Both the position numbers and the translations under genes were made by a program. The notes under the pieces are model-generated. The model worked only from the letters and a program-made list of their open reading frames with translations, did not search any database and had not been told where the DNA came from. Below are positions 30,938-43,400 of a DNA stretch of 64,000 nucleotides, piece by piece. The DNA comes from Hyposmocoma kahamanoa (lineage: Eukaryota > Arthropoda > Insecta > Lepidoptera > Cosmopterigidae), in contig NW_020653715.1 in NCBI RefSeq assembly GCF_003589595.1, positions 2,135,511 through 2,199,510 on the forward strand, given 5' to 3'. The first letter of the stretch is position 1. Each line of letters starts with the position of its first letter.

Positions 30938-31038
30938 TTTTTTTTATAATATCAATTGACGGGACGAAGGAGCCAGCAATAGATAAGGTGGCAGTACTTC
31001 CCTGGACGACTCTTTCACAAGGAGCTCTACTGCTGCGA
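30938..31038 (-). mobile_element. M-family copy 11, internally deleted
   Basis: T-run, TAATATCAATTGACGGGACG joined directly to AATAGATAAGGTGGCAGTAC and CAAGGAGCTCTACTGCTGC. The whole centre including the hairpin is gone. Confidence 0.8.
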
Positions 31039-32099
31039 AAATAGTCTAAGTCTTTTAAGTAATCCGATATTGCATTACATTTTTCGAAAAATCTTTCTAC
31101 CCAATCAAACACTCAATTTATATTATATTCAATAAATTATTGGTCCAATTTCTAAACGAAGCGGCATTTTAAAGCTCTCGAGTTTTCTTATCAGGGGCCA
31201 GTGTAAAGCAAAAATATTCGGAACACGAGTTGCTTCGCCTGATGTTTTCTAATTCGACAGAAAAGATGATCAAAGTGTTCATTAGGTACCTAACTAGAGT
31301 ACGTAATTATGGTTTTTAAGTTGATATAGATAATATCTAAGTATAAAATGGTATGTTTTATATTGAAATGGTCATAATTGTTTCTAATTAAACTTTATGA
31401 ATAAATTTAATGTAGTATAAAAATTACATTTGTGTATTTAAATTACCAAGTCCCCAACATGCATTGACTAAGGCCTAAACCACGGGAAAAAAATACAATG
31501 GAAGTTAAGTCAATGATGGAAGTGCCTAAAGCCTCGATTACATTACGAAACACTACAAAATCTTAATATTGATTGGTCGTAGTTTCAAATTTAAAAAGAA
31601 ACAACAAATTCTGGATTGTTAATACAATTTAAACTTTACCCTGTTGACATATCGGTGAANNNNNNNNNNGACGTTAACTAACCACTTCTACTGTATTAAA
31701 TGGGTTGTTGATAGTGATATGTACTTAATCGTTTATTGTACAGGAAAAAACATACAAATCACATTTAACAAAAGGAAAACACAAATAAAAGGTTCTACTT
31801 ATTTCTTAAAGAAATTTCTTCCTGTAGACCCAAATACAGGACACGATAACGAAAGTAGACGGGAAAAAACAACAGAAAAATTATGTAACACCAAAATAAT
31901 ATCAATAACATTAAATTATAAACTATATTTACGAAGGGCGGCTGAAAAATAATCTACCTAAGTATGAAATAATAGATGACCATTTTTAAATAAATGCACT
32001 TATTATATTTGTTACAAAAGGACATTAAACGTTATAAAATCTATCGAAGACTAAATCTCGGCGAGTATTGGAAATAGTTGAGAGCTGCTCAAATAAATG
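31039..32099. other. No gene recognised; 10-N gap
   Basis: AT-rich. Ten Ns at 31660-31669. The frame at 31719-31952 has no domain I recognise. Confidence 0.3.
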
Positions 32100-33515
32100 T
32101 CATACAGAATAGTACGAGCCAACTGCAGGTAAAAAAAAAAAAATTTCAATATGGCGGACTGAAAATGGCGGCCCGGAATAAAAGTGCTCCGATCCGATTG
32201 AAATTTGACAACCGATCGTGTATGGAGGTTTATAGTATCTGCGAGCGAAATTTGGATCCCGCCATTTTCCAAGATGGCCGCCATACAAACCAATTTTCGG
32301 TTTTTTGACCGGCGGAAGTAGAACGGGTATATAAGAGTAATGTATGCGAATAATGGTTGAGTTGATTTGGTGACTGTCACAAAGTACCAAAACCTTCGAA
32401 AAGTTCTCCGCATCAGATAGGACCCCAGCTGCACGAGCGAAATATACGTTTTAGGCCTAAAGACTTCAAACAAATGTTGCTCCACACCCTGAGCAGTTTC
32501 TACAGGGAGTAAAAAAAATGTAAATTCGCAAAACAAAATGGCCACCATACAAATTTTGGGGGACTATATCTCCGTAACTATTAGAGATAGGTAAATTATG
32601 TATAAACCAAAGTCCGAAAAGGTGAGGTGAGGTCCAGGAGCTAATCGATTGTCAACTTAATTTTTTTCAAAATGGCCGATTCAAGATGGCGGCCCGAAAG
32701 AACAACAAACCGACGAAGTCGAAGAAGAAAGAGAAAAAGAAGAAGAAATTTGCTCTAATTCAACTGAAAATCGGCATGTGGGGGATCTCTATGGCTATTT
32801 AGGCTGGTTATGGCTATTTGCGGTTAAAAATTACTTTTAGTCATTTTCCAATATGGCCTTATAGACTTTGTTTAGCGGTTGATAAAAATGTCGCTCTAAT
32901 TCTACTGAAAATCGCCATGTGGGGTTCTCTTTGGGTGTTTAATAATATTTTTTTGCCATTTGTCAATAAAGCTGACATTAAAGAGCTATTGTTAATTTTT
33001 TTAAAGTCATAAGTGCCGAGGTCGTAGACCGAGCTCTAGCGGAGGGCAAAGCCCGAAGCGTTCGCTTACCGCCACCTTAAGTAGGTACTATACGGAGACT
33101 CTCTTACGGGTCAATTGTTCAAAATGCAAGGCATACTTCCCGATATAGTGGAAATAATATCTTATTTACTTATAGTGTTGTTGTATCTCGACCGTCTCTC
33201 TATTAGATTCTTTTTACTTGGAAGCTATGCCAAAACGAGAAGTATTTAGGGAAAAAATTACAGACAATCACTCCAAATTTCTAGTCTCAAACTAGGGAAT
33301 TTCCTGTACTATGAGTACCAGAGTAACGATAATTCTGAGGGCAATACCCAGAATACCCAGAATTACCAGAACCAACTTAAAAAGGTTTTTTTTATAAATT
33401 GGCTCAAATTAGGGATCGAATCTGGAACCTCCTCATAATGCGCTCATAATACTAATCAATGAGCATAAGTACACCCCGCAATCTGAAAGCGACCTCGCGC
33501 CGCAGGCCGGACCCG
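32100..33515 (+). repeat. N-family large repeat, copy 1
   Basis: Contains repeated AAAATGGCGGCC / GGCCGCCATACAAA blocks and recurring AATTCTACTGAAAATCG segments. Then comes a GC-rich core (GTGCCGAGGTCGTAGACCGA), TTCCCGATATAGTGGAAATA, GAGACGGT-like and ACCTCGCGCCGCAGGCC. From 32740 onward it matches the reverse complement of 50765-51860. No coding frame of note; type unknown. Confidence 0.6.
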
Positions 33516-33934
33516 ACCCCACCGTAGGTGGGGTATAGGGCTCGTATTATATATATCTGGTTATAGTTTACATAGATAATTCAGGTTTTTTTTCAAACGC
33601 CACCTGGACAGCATCAACGTTGGGGGCAATTGCTTCCGAGGCCCCTACCCCAAAGGACTCTTCAGAGCCCACTGGGGGGTGGCAGGGACCACTTTGGGAA
33701 ACTATGGTGTACACGAATGAAATGGGGTGCAATAAACAGCAAAATAAATATACATTACAATGTTAACTAACTAGATCATGATGGTCTGTCACGACCACGT
33801 TATTGTTTGTTGTACATCGAAACTATCAAAGTTTATCGACTCCCGAACAAGCCAGCGTGATTAACATTATCGCCCTATAAAATGACTCTTTGGCTTCATT
33901 GACGTTATTAGAGTATAAAATCAATCATATTAAG
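33516..33934. other. Unassigned
   Basis: GC-rich block with GGCCCCTACCCCAAAGGACT and GGGGGGTGGCAGGGACC, probably repeat-derived; no frame recognised. Confidence 0.3.
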
Positions 33935-34490
33935 TAACCACCTTCTTGAAGTTGTTTCCGAATACATTTACCTTGAGCAGATTTTGCGATTGGGCAGAAA
34001 CAACTTCGAAAAGAAAGCCAAGAGGAGGATTCAGCTTGGCTGGGCAACGTTTGGTAAACTACGTCGAATCTTCTAGTCACCCATACCGCAAAGTTTGAAA
34101 ATAAAAGTTTTAAATCAATGCGTTCTACCTGTTATGACATACGGAGCCCAGACATGGACACTCACGATACGGTTAGTTCACCAGTTGACAAGGTACGGAA
34201 CGAGGTTATCCGACAGAGAAATAAGGTCGTCGACATAGCTGGTAGAATAAGCAAGCTGTAGTGGCAGTGAGCCCATATCTGTCGAAGAACCGATAACCGA
34301 TGGGGGAAGCGAGTTCTTGAGTGGAGACCAAGGCTCGGCAAACGGTGTAGAACGCCCTATGGCCAGATGGAGTGACAATTTGCGAAGGGCTGTTGGCAGC
34401 AGATGGACGCAACGAGCTGAGGACCGAGCGAAATGGTGCGCTTTGGGAGAGGTCTATGTCCAACAGTGGATTACGATAGCCTGTTGATGA
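33935..34490 (+). pseudogene. RTE-type LINE C-terminal fragment and 3' end
   Basis: Plus strand: EVVSEYIYLEQILRLGRNNF, RRIQLGWATFGKLR, LNQCVLPVMTYGAQTWTLT, SVEEPITD, ARWSDNLRRAVG, ending in GGTCTATGTCCAACAGTGGA and a GATGATGATGA tail. Colinear with the minus-strand fragment at 24690-25339. Several stops and frame changes; no RT core. Confidence 0.85.
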
Positions 34491-34743
34491 TGATGAATTA
34501 AAGTATTAGTATGTGACATGTTCGCTGCACCGCCGCCGCCGACATACAATGTGTTGATTTGCATTCTGGCCATATTTACAAAGGATATTCTATATCCGAA
34601 GCTCAAACCCAAACCACGAAAAAAAATTATCTGAAATAAAATCTAAGTCGTCTCACTGACCTAGCGTGGTGCATACATTTTAAAGACAACTTTACAAAAT
34701 TTACTAGATACATTTAGTCAGAATATTGAACAGAATATTTTTT

Positions 34744-34970
34744 AACTGCCTCCGTGGCCGAACGGTTACCATGCCGGACTGCCACGCAGAGGTCCCAGGT
34801 TCGATTCCCGGGCCGGGCGAAATATTTGTATGACCTACATTTATTTCTCTCATGAGTTTGGGTGTAATTTGTGGTTGTCTATGTGTGTGTCCATGGCACC
34901 CGCGACACAGGGTTTCCCTAGTGCGGGGCTATGTTGAGTGTGTGCGTTATTATTATTATTATTATTAAAT
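34744..34970 (+). mobile_element. L-family SINE, copy 4, with ATT tail
   Basis: Best plus-strand copy: GCCTCCGTGGCCGAACGGTT (A-box region), CCAGGTTCGATTCCCGGGCC (B box), TTATTTCTCTCATGAGTTTG, GACACAGGGTTTCCCTAGTG, ending in a TTATTATTATTATTATT tail. Confidence 0.92.
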
Positions 34971-35350
34971 ATTTTTAGATCATTTATTATTATTTATATT
35001 ATTAATTTCTTAAACATGGCGAGAATTCAAATCAACATACCGTATTTGAACGGCGCAAAATCGGCGTCGCGAAACTTTGATTTATTTATATTAATGAAGT
35101 ATTAATTTCTTTGTTAATTTTTTATTATATTTTAAAAAAATATTTACGTAATTTACGTTCCTTTGCACGGATATCCTATTTATTACTATTAATTTATACA
35201 TTCAAATTAAAAATCTTTCATTTTTAACACAAATATTTTTATAGCATCTACGTATCTGCGAAAGTACAAGCTGAAGTGTAAAAAACGTTGAAAATTAATA
35301 CAAAAGTTGTTTTAAACAACGTTTTTGTGTCTTTTTAAGCACTTGAATAA
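34971..35350. other. No gene recognised; AT-rich
   Basis: Nothing supported. Confidence 0.3.
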
Positions 35351-35354
35351 AAAT

Positions 35355-35535
35355 GCCGGGCAACCTGATTAAGATCAGCGGCACAGGACCTGGAATGTCG
35401 CTTGCTCTGTAACCTCATATCTCGGGAGACATGTGTGCTCCCGTTCAGCAGAGTGAGCTTTATCAGTTGTATGCTATTCCTATAAAGAGTCCGGGTCCCA
35501 TAAAGGTTTCCCTGGCACCAGCGTTTGCCAGTTTA
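35355..35535 (-). pseudogene. Possible R1-type LINE RNase H-region fragment
   Basis: The reverse complement reads ADKLANAGARETFMGPGLFI then GIAYN with stops. A-D-x-L-A-x-x-G-A is the end of the RNase H domain in R1-like LINEs. Short and broken. Confidence 0.45.
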
Positions 35536-35802
35536 TCCGCGCCTGGTGGTAACCAATACGCCTGTCCATTTCAGTGGCACTCAGAGCTTTAAATCGCAGA
35601 TCTGAGAGGCACTGTCATCGCGGCCGTCACCTTGAGACATAAATTGACAAGTCCTATGTACTTGTAATTTCACCAGCACCTCTGCCCTTTAGAACCAGAA
35701 CGCAGTAATGCTCACATTACTGCTTGGCGGCAGAGATAGGTAAGGTAGCAGGTCCATCCCTGGAAGAACTTTTTTACTTATTTTTTACCTCTACTGCTAC
35801 TA
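35536..35802 (-). mobile_element. M-family retroposon copy 12
   Basis: GGTGGTAACCAATACGCCTG, hairpin, CTTGAGACATAAATTGACAA, CAGTAATGCTCACATTACTG, CCCTGGAAGAACTT. Confidence 0.85.
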
Positions 35803-36658
35803 ATAAAATAGAAAGCGAATTGGAATGTCAGATTTCTGCCGAGATTTCGTTCTGTAATTATGATAAACCAGGTAATTAATGAGATTATATACATGCATTA
35901 CATTGCATTGCATATTAGATGACATCGATGTTTTGCAAAAAGGGCTAAATCGCCATTTATTATTTAGTAACTAGAGTTATATTTATTTATTGTTTGTTTT
36001 TTTTTAATTATGGTTTTCTATTTTTATAACAGGCCATGGCAGAATATCAGCAAGGGCTATGTAATTAGATAGGCATGCTTTTTTTGCTTATTTGTTGAAT
36101 TTTTTTTTTCTATTGTTTATATTTCCTATTTTTTGTATTTATGAACGAATTATTTAATATTTTATATTTTTTTGTATTTTATAATGTATTTTGCATGTCA
36201 AATGAATATGACTTTATTTTTTTTATTTTATTTTATTTCGAACAATTTTCCAGGTGAGCCTAAAACATAGTTTTAACGACAGTTTTAAAATATTTACGGT
36301 GTACAATATCGTATCTATTAAACTTATTTTAATCAAAGTCCATGGTACTGTCCGCTTGTTCAGGGTGCGACGACGACCTTTGTAAAAATCAATTGCCCGT
36401 GCAATTGCTTAACCAAGCGTCAAAAATATCCCGGAAAGGCCTTTTCGCTAATACGCTGGACTGGATCGGTTTTACCGTAGTCACTTCGTAAACTTGGGAC
36501 TAGTGAAAATAGTTCCTAAAATGTAAGATAAAGACCTAAACGTTAAACATGTATAATATTTACGTCCTATTTTAAATTCAATTTTAAAACTTATAATAGG
36601 ACGTAAATATTTTAAAACAGTCGTCAAAACGCCTCTGTCGCTGGAATTGAATCTATTT
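35803..36658. other. AT-rich with a 17-bp hairpin
   Basis: AATATTTACGTCCTATT (36555-36571) and its exact complement (36595-36611) form a hairpin with a 23-base loop. No gene. Confidence 0.5.
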
Positions 36659-36800
36659 TTTTTATCGAGTTCTTAGGTTTTCGCAATTGTTACACATAGG
36701 AAATGAAACTGTTTTTCCGGATTTAAATCGCGTATATTTGTTTTTTCAAACGGTTTCGGTTTCAAATTGAGAACCTCCTCCTTTTTTGAAGTCGGTTAAA
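36659..36800 (-). mobile_element. Penelope-type tail fragment joined to D-family end
   Basis: TCGAGTTCTTAGGTTTTCGC to CGTATATTTGTTTTTTCAAAC, then GAGAACCTCCTCCTTTTTTG and AAGTCGGTTAAA. Confidence 0.6.
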
Positions 36801-37172
36801 GACAATAAGGCTTATCCGATAGCCAAGAGGCTTATAGGTGTCTTGGAATTAGTAGAGGCGAAGCTGGAACACCGCTTATCGGTATTCTACAGGATATATC
36901 ACGGAGAGTGTGCAATGAAATTGCTTAATGTAATTCCGCCTTCCCCTTTCCATCATCGGATGTGGGCTGGGATTGCACCCCTATTTGCACGAAACGTTTC
37001 GCTTCCACATTTACATGGTGAGCGGCTAGAGATTGGAACTCCCTGCCTGCGGACTTATTCCCCGAACGCTATAACTTGGACCTTTTCAAGGCGAGATTGA
37101 ATAGGCATTATTTAGGTGTGTATCGTCGGCCTCAGGTGAGATGGAGGTCGAATGCGCACTTATTTTGTGCGT
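36800..37172 (+). pseudogene. CR1/Jockey LINE RT C-terminal fragment
   Basis: First frame: LSVFYRIYHGECAMKLLNVI, PPSPFHHRM. After a shift near 37015: [49 protein letters not shown] then stop. This preserves the true ORF2 C-terminus of this LINE type but not the RT core. Confidence 0.85.
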
Positions 37173-37485
37173 AACGGTATGCGTTTAGATTTAACAACTA
37201 ACCGTAGTATTAATGATGAAGAGATCGTGTAAAATATGTTATTACAAAAGCAGTCGATAGTTTTAGTGGTCTAACCATTAAGTCCGGGGTCACATTGCCC
37301 TTTACTGTTATTGGTGGTCTGTGTTTGATATCTTAGTACTAGATTTCAATTGTTCCAATGGGCTATAATGCTAGTACAATTCTGTGAATCCAGGTGGTCA
37401 GACCATTTTATATCACGTTCACAATATAAACTGCCTCTTTAAAAAAAATATCAATTTTATTCATGGACAACTCACTTTATGGACT
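37173..37485. other. No gene recognised
   Basis: Nothing supported. Confidence 0.3.
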
Positions 37486-37682
37486 ATTCCTTCGATCCGG
37501 CCGGATTCGAAACGACGTCTTCTAGCATACTCTGCCAGACGCTATGCCAACTAAGCCACGGAATGAACCAGCGGACTTCACGAATTTTTCTATGTGCTTG
37601 TTGTCGGATCTTTGCATTTGGTTTTCAACGACTTTTTAGCCGCAGCGCCATCTATGAGAAATTTATGAAAGTATTTAGCATG
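37486..37682 (-). mobile_element. T-family tRNA-bearing element, reverse copy (TIR lost)
   Basis: CCTTCGATCCGGCCGGATTC, CGTCTTCTAGCAT, CCAACTAAGCCACGGAA, then body CACGAATTTTTCTATGTGCT and GCGCCATCTATGAGAAA. Confidence 0.75.
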
Positions 37683-37869
37683 CTTGATCAAAAAATTGAC
37701 TGTGCCAAAATTGATTTCACAAAAATAGACTTAATGGTTCCTAAGACTCTTTCTTCCTAAGTTCTTGTATTCTATGCTTTCAGATTGCCCCATACTGTCC
37801 CATTTAAAAAAAAACAGTCTGTTTACAAAGGAGGGCCTCGTGGAAGTGTTCATCCAAGGAAGTACTGCT

Positions 37870-39966
37870 TATCATGCATATTTCTGCGACTAGCCAATGA
37901 GCATTGAAAAATAAATGCCAAGCAACTTGGAACATAATTAATAGAAAGAATTCTAGTTACACCAAAAATATTATTAAATGTATAAATGTAAATAATATTA
38001 AAATAAATAACCCAATTGACATTGCACATGAATTCAATAACCATTTTATTAATTTAACAAATAAAGAAAATAAACAACAACAAAAAAATGATATCAGATT
38101 ATTGAAACAGAATAGTTCTACAATTTTCTTATCTCCAACTGATGATAATGAAGTTAAAAAAATTATTAAATTGCTTAATAATACAAAATCAACTGGTTAC
38201 GACGAGATACCTACTGACATTATTAAAGCCTACTCGGGCGAACTGGCTCCCATCTTGGCACAACTCATTAACTTGTCCTTTGAACATGCAATATTTTCAC
38301 CAACGTTCAAACGATCGGTAGTAAAACCCCTGTTCAAAAAAGATGACAAACACAATTTGGAAAATTATAGACCCATAGCTTTGATACCTGTTTTGTCTAA
38401 AGTTTGGGAAAACGTTATGCATGCGAGATTGATGTCATTTGCCACCAGATTTCAAGTGATATATAGAGACCAGAACAGCATGGCTTCCAGAAGGGCAAGT
38501 CCACTACCCTAGCTTGTTTCTCGTTTATTAAAGATATTTTAACTTGTGTAGATAAACGGATACCTGTCACTTCCATTCTGTTTGACATGAGTAGGGCATT
38601 CGATTTCGTATGTCATGAAACATTGCTGGCTAAGTTGGAGGCATACGGGATACGCGGTAAGGCAAATGACTTAATAGCTGACTACCTTCATGGGAGAACT
38701 CAATGCGTAGAAATAAACAACTTCAATACACATTTAGAGTACGTTGCATACAGATCCTTTAAAGTTAATAGGGTGGGGGTACCCCAAGGATCGGTCATGG
38801 GACCCCTCCTATTTATTCTCTACATTAATGATTTACCTATGATCACACAGTATCCATGTACCATGTTTGCGGATGACCTATCCATTATTGTGTACAAAAA
38901 GCCGACACTTGATTTGGAATTCGAAATAAAACAAACCGTCAGACGAGTGGTACATTGATTGGTTGGAATCCAATAATCTTCAAGTGAACCTCTCCAAAAC
39001 TACGTTTTTGCAATTTTTAAACCGTAATAAAAATCCTGTAAAACTCTCCATAATACACAACAATAGTTCCATAGTAGAGTCGACCACAACGAAGTTTCTC
39101 GGTATCATGCTAGATACACATCTCACCTGGACAGCGCATGTAGAGTCAGTCTGTGAAAAAATCAACAGATTTGTTTTCGCACTTTACAGACTTAAAAATA
39201 CCTGTGACCAGAAAACTGCTCAGATAGCTTACCACGGCTACGTGTGTTCGACTCTGCGGTATGGAATTGTAGTCTGGGGTAACTCTGTAAACATGGATCG
39301 AGTTTTCATACTACAGAAAAAGTGCGTAAGAGCAATGTGTGGTGCAGGTCCACGAGATAGCTGCAAACCTCTATTAATAAATCTAAGAATATTGTCCCTT
39401 CCTTCTTTATATATATATGAAACGTGTAATTTTATCAAAACCCATAAACAATTATTTATTGCCAATACCGCTCCTTTTTTGACCCGTTATCCCAATCGTT
39501 TGACCCAACATATACACACTACGACATTGTTCCAAAGGAATTGCTATAACATGTGCATAAAATTATATAATGTATTACCTGACGATATGAAAATGTTACC
39601 TACACCTAGATTTAAGAAATTGCTGTTTGACTTGCTTGTGACAAATTGTTTTTATAGTACGCATGAGTTCTTGACATATAAATTTTGAAGATTGTGACCC
39701 TCTATGTAAGTTTTAATTGTAATTTAATTGTATTGACATGCGTTCCTATTTTATTATATTTTGTTTTTGTTATTTGTATTCATCATTTCAACTGATTAAT
39801 TATTTTATTTTTTTTCTAATGTAATTTGATATGTAAAGTCAATAATATTTGCATGCCAATTGCTGGCGCAACACGCTGAACTTTTGTATTTGTACATATA
39901 ATGTAATAATTGTAATCTACTTACCGTGTATGCTTGCAAATAAATATATCTATCTATCTATCTATC
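37870..39966 (+). mobile_element. 5'-truncated LINE (Jockey superfamily) with near-complete RT
   Basis: The reading frame enters at about 37904 with KCQATWNIINRKN. It runs through the RT: GYDEIPTDIIKAYSG, KPLFKKDDKHNLENYRPIAL, HGFQKGKSTTLACFSFIKDI, ILFDMSRAFDFVCHETLL, GVPQGSVMGPLLFILYIND, MFADDLSIIVY (catalytic FADD at 38866-38877). It then passes WLESNNLQVNLSKT and FLGIMLDTHLTW to a stop at 39688. Two frameshifts break it, near 38480 and 38940. The endonuclease and ORF1 are absent, as expected from 5' truncation. The 3' UTR of about 260 bases ends in ATAAATATATC and a TCTA repeat (39949-39966). Clade within the superfamily is uncertain. Confidence 0.9.
37904..39688 (+). pseudogene. LINE ORF2 reverse transcriptase, two frameshifts
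   Basis: About 590 codons in three frames (37904-38512, about 38482-38958, about 38945-39688). RT motifs are all visible, with F-A-D-D intact and the downstream thumb region (KFLGIMLD, LRYGIVVWGNS, NRLTQHIHT). The reaction would be target-primed reverse transcription; the breaks make it inactive as read. Relatively few lesions suggest a fairly young insertion. A consensus from other copies would show whether the frameshifts are private. Confidence 0.85.
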
Positions 39967-40132
39967 ATTACTGCGTTTCGATTTTGAAGAGAAAGGGTGC
40001 TGAAAAAGGACAAGATCACGAGCGCAGGGATAGTGCCTCTTAGATCTTTGCCATTAAAGCTCAGAGTGGCGCAGCAACCGTTATTGTTTACCATCAGATG
40101 CACAACTTGGTCGTCCAGTCACTTGATATTTA
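39967..40132 (+). mobile_element. M-family retroposon copy 13a
   Basis: Abuts the LINE's TCTA tail: ATTACTGCGTTTCGATTTTG, then GATCTTTGCCATTAAAGCTC and CGTCCAGTCACTTGATAT. Confidence 0.75.
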
Positions 40133-40281
40133 AATAAGCAGAAAACTGTAAAAACAGACAAGCCCTACAGATTTGTCAGTGGTAGTTTTCTGTAATAACT
40201 ATGCAAACGACACAGTCCGTAGCGAGTACGCGACCACGGTGTAGCTAATGCGGGTTGGTGACAGTATGTGCAAGTTTCATT

Positions 40282-40512
40282 GTTTTTTTTTTTGAGTGAT
40301 GGAATGAACAAGTCGTGTGCCTAATGGTAAGCGACACGCCGGTCCATAACAGTTGCAACCACTCAGAGCTTTAAATCGCACAGATCTGAGGTGCACTGCC
40401 TCTGCACCCATCACCCTGAGACGTAAATTGAAAAGTCCCATGTGCCTGTTATTTCACCAGCATCGTAATGCTCACATTACTGCGTGGCGGAAGAAATAGG
40501 TGAGGTGGCAGT
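40282..40512 (-). mobile_element. M-family retroposon copy 13b
   Basis: T-run, GATGGAATGAACAAGTCGTG, hairpin, ATCACCCTGAGACGTAAATT, CATTACTGCGTGGCGGAAGA. Confidence 0.85.
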
Positions 40513-40696
40513 ATTACTTTTTCCACCCAACAATTTAATTTATTATCTCGTACAATTTCTCTTACTTCCGGTAAAGTGTATAACGGAGCACGTTGCTTCA
40601 GAAATAAAATTACCATTTATTTATTAAAACCTCGTTAAGTTCTACAAACCACCGCATCCTTACACAGCGTAATAAATTAGTTAATCTTAACTGAAT

Positions 40697-40999
40697 GTGA
40701 ATGGTAAAAACAATGCGTTGTCTCATTTTCTGCATTCAGCTGCTAAAGGTAGAGCTGTTCGTATGTCGATAATCCCAAACTCACAGATGGTTTGGAGTCC
40801 CTTAGTCTATGACGAGACGTTGGCTCTCTGCATGTGTTTTGCCGTCACGTTTCTACCATTGCACCTCCAGCCAAAGGAGTACATCATAAATGCCTGGCAT
40901 TGTAAGACCACGCAAGCATTACGTTCGTTCCTTACTCGAATCTGCAAGATGTGGAACAATCTTCCTGAAATAATTCCTTTGCGTTATTTATTCCCTTAA
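40697..40999 (+). pseudogene. CR1/Jockey LINE RT C-terminal fragment, diverged
   Basis: The open frame ends INAWHCKTTQALRSFLTRIC, KMWNNLPEIIPLRYLFP, matching the T-R-x-(C)-K-(M/L)-W-N-x-L-P block of the LINE fragments at 3933 and 21380. N-terminal half is not convincing. Confidence 0.6.
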
Positions 41000-41750
41000 C
41001 AATATTTATTGTGTTGGAAAAAAAAAAAACTTAAATCGACGAAACCGATCAAGTTTCACAAGTCATTTATAAAAAAAAACCTATAATAACAATGAACAAA
41101 TACAATGTCAAATTAGATATACCCTTGTCACGATTAAATACAATTTTATGACAAGTGCCTCCAGCAACAAATTCATATATATTCTTTATTGCACCAAAAA
41201 CAATACATCAGAAAAATTAATTATGGAAAAGGTGAGCAAAGGTGGACTTATCTCTAAAAGAGATCTCTTCCAGCAAACTCAAGGCAGTGAGAAGAAAGGT
41301 CAAAACCGGGCAACAGCATGTAAATAAAAAATGAATAAAAAAGATACCAACACTTACATAAGCATTATAGACACACACAATATTTAACGTTAATATAACA
41401 ATTTGTGTACAACATATACAAATATATAAAATACTCATCTCGCTTCACTCGTGGTTCAATCTTAGCATCCTTCGTTTGTTCAAGTTTCAATACCAGCCCT
41501 CGCGTCAAATAACAACTTTGCAGTCTTGAATAACAAATAACTATTGTATTATAGTCAGGACGAACGAGTATCTTAGTGATGTTTATGTTTATTTAAAACT
41601 TACACCAAAAGTATTTTAATTAAAAAGGCATATTACAAAACTAAAGACAACGTGTTAGTTAGTTAAACATGTAAGGAAAGACGACATGAGTCTAGTTTTC
41701 ACACAAATATGATTCAAAGTATATTCCATATCATTTAAATTTATTTGAAA
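41000..41750. other. Possible LINE 3' UTR on minus strand; otherwise nothing
   Basis: TTCTTTATTGCACCAAAAAC at 41173 and CTTATCTCTAAAAGAGATCT (41247-41268) resemble a LINE 3' end read in reverse. Confidence 0.4.
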
Positions 41751-41865
41751 AGAGCAATCCCTAGAGTTTCTTGCTCGTTCTTCTTAGCACAGTGAAGGAG
41801 AAGTAGCTTAAAAAACGAAGTTTCGAATGTAAAATTTTATCTATGAATTATATGATTATTTGATT
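41751..41865 (+). mobile_element. K-family LINE 3' fragment
   Basis: AGAGCAATCCCTAGAGTTTC, TTGCTCGTTCTTCTTAG, ATCTATGAATTATATGATTA and a TTTGATTTTG end. Confidence 0.55.
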
Positions 41866-43227
41866 TTGTGTTCTACCAGAAACCGAAAGCGGTGCACTCA
41901 TCAAGAGACCATAATGCTAAACTGCGAAGCCACTAAAGCCGCCATGCAGAGGTAAAAGCGTTAATATTTTCCACAGCAGGAAAATCTAAATCAAGAAAAT
42001 TCTTTTAAAAAATGTGCAGTAGTGGTCACGCGCCATTGCTATCGGCCTTTATCGTGTCTCGGGAGGACAAGTTCCTGACCATAAATTCATTAGACTGCGA
42101 CGACGTTTTTAAAAACTCACGTCCGAGTTGAATGTAGAAGGTGGCAGAGGCGGCAGCGCCTTTACTTTTTATAATGATGTTGATTTGCTTTATCAACAGT
42201 ACCCTTATGTGTGTATGTACCCTTAAATAAATCACAAGCAGACTTTCTTTAAATACTTTAATTTATCGTGTTCATAATTATGTAGATAAAACCGATATGT
42301 CAAAGAAGATTTACAACCCTTGGAGTGCGAAGTCTCCAACCCACATTGGGCCAGCATAACGAATTACGGCTTAAAACCCTATCCGCAGAGAAATCCCGTG
42401 CTTCTAATCGAATGTAATTAATTTTAAGATCCTATATATAAAATAATTAATATAATTATAAATTTATTTTCTTTACAATGTCGAATGTGTCATGCCGATG
42501 ACACAATTTATGTTTATCTGAAACCTCAATTTAAAAAAAACATCTATCTGAACTTTTGTAACTCTATACAGCATCCTACCGAGATGCGAGAGCATAAACC
42601 CCCCACTATATCATAATTTATTTATCCTGATGACCTTTCCCGAGTCCGGCCCTGTTTTTTCAACGGCTAATATATAATAATACGTTTTAAAAATATTATT
42701 TTTCTCTCCCTATTGTATTTTATTCTCATTTGCAATATGGCGGCATTTTTATCTGTTTAATGTCTTTTTTTCTGTTCGGTAATTAAAATTAGTGTTGTAT
42801 AATTACTAAGTAATATGTTGTGATATATTCGTGTACTTTGAAAATAATACTAGTTACAAAAAAAATCACGTCTATTACTTTTCAAAATGATCATTAACAT
42901 GAATGAGAAAATATTAAACGTTAGCTTTATTTTCATGATATACGTCTATAAACATTTCTGTGTTTTATGCTATAAATAGTGCTAGACCTGCTTTAATGTT
43001 CGAAGTGTTGGACACCTACAAAAAGATAAAGATATAGGTAAGTGAATTGGCGGTAGATATAACTAATATATGTTACTAAGAAACCTAAATTATTGCCATA
43101 AGTTGCCTTTTGCCATTGCCACCTGGAAATAAATACCAAGTCTTTTGGTTTGACTCTGTATTTTGTTCTCATAAGCTATAAAAAGTATTGGTATTTAAAA
43201 AAAAACGCAGAAGACATTGAATACATC
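41866..43227. other. No gene recognised
   Basis: AT-rich. 42315-42420 has CCAACCCACATTGGGCCAGC, related in reverse to CTGGCCCAATGTTGG at 58238, suggesting another dispersed repeat. Confidence 0.35.
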
Positions 43228-43400
43228 GAGTTCCTAGGTTTTCGCGATTGTTACACGTAGGAAATGAAAATATTCTTTTTTACAGTGTCAACCGTGACCG
43301 TGGGACCTGTAAAGGGCCCGAAACGTTGGTTTTGTTTGAAAAACAAATATACGCGATTTAAATCCGGAAAAATAATTTCATTTCCTATTAACCTTGAAAA
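43228..43400 (+). mobile_element. Penelope-type 3' tail, plus strand
   Basis: TCGAGTTCCTAGGTTTTCGC with an inverted counterpart AAATCCGGAAAAATAATTTC downstream. Contains ACCGTGGGACCTGTAAAGGG and CCCGAAACGTTGG. Confidence 0.65.

Noticed and set aside
32051..32548. 165-codon minus-strand frame
   Set aside because: Falls inside the N-family repeat with GGCGGCCAT units; no domain.
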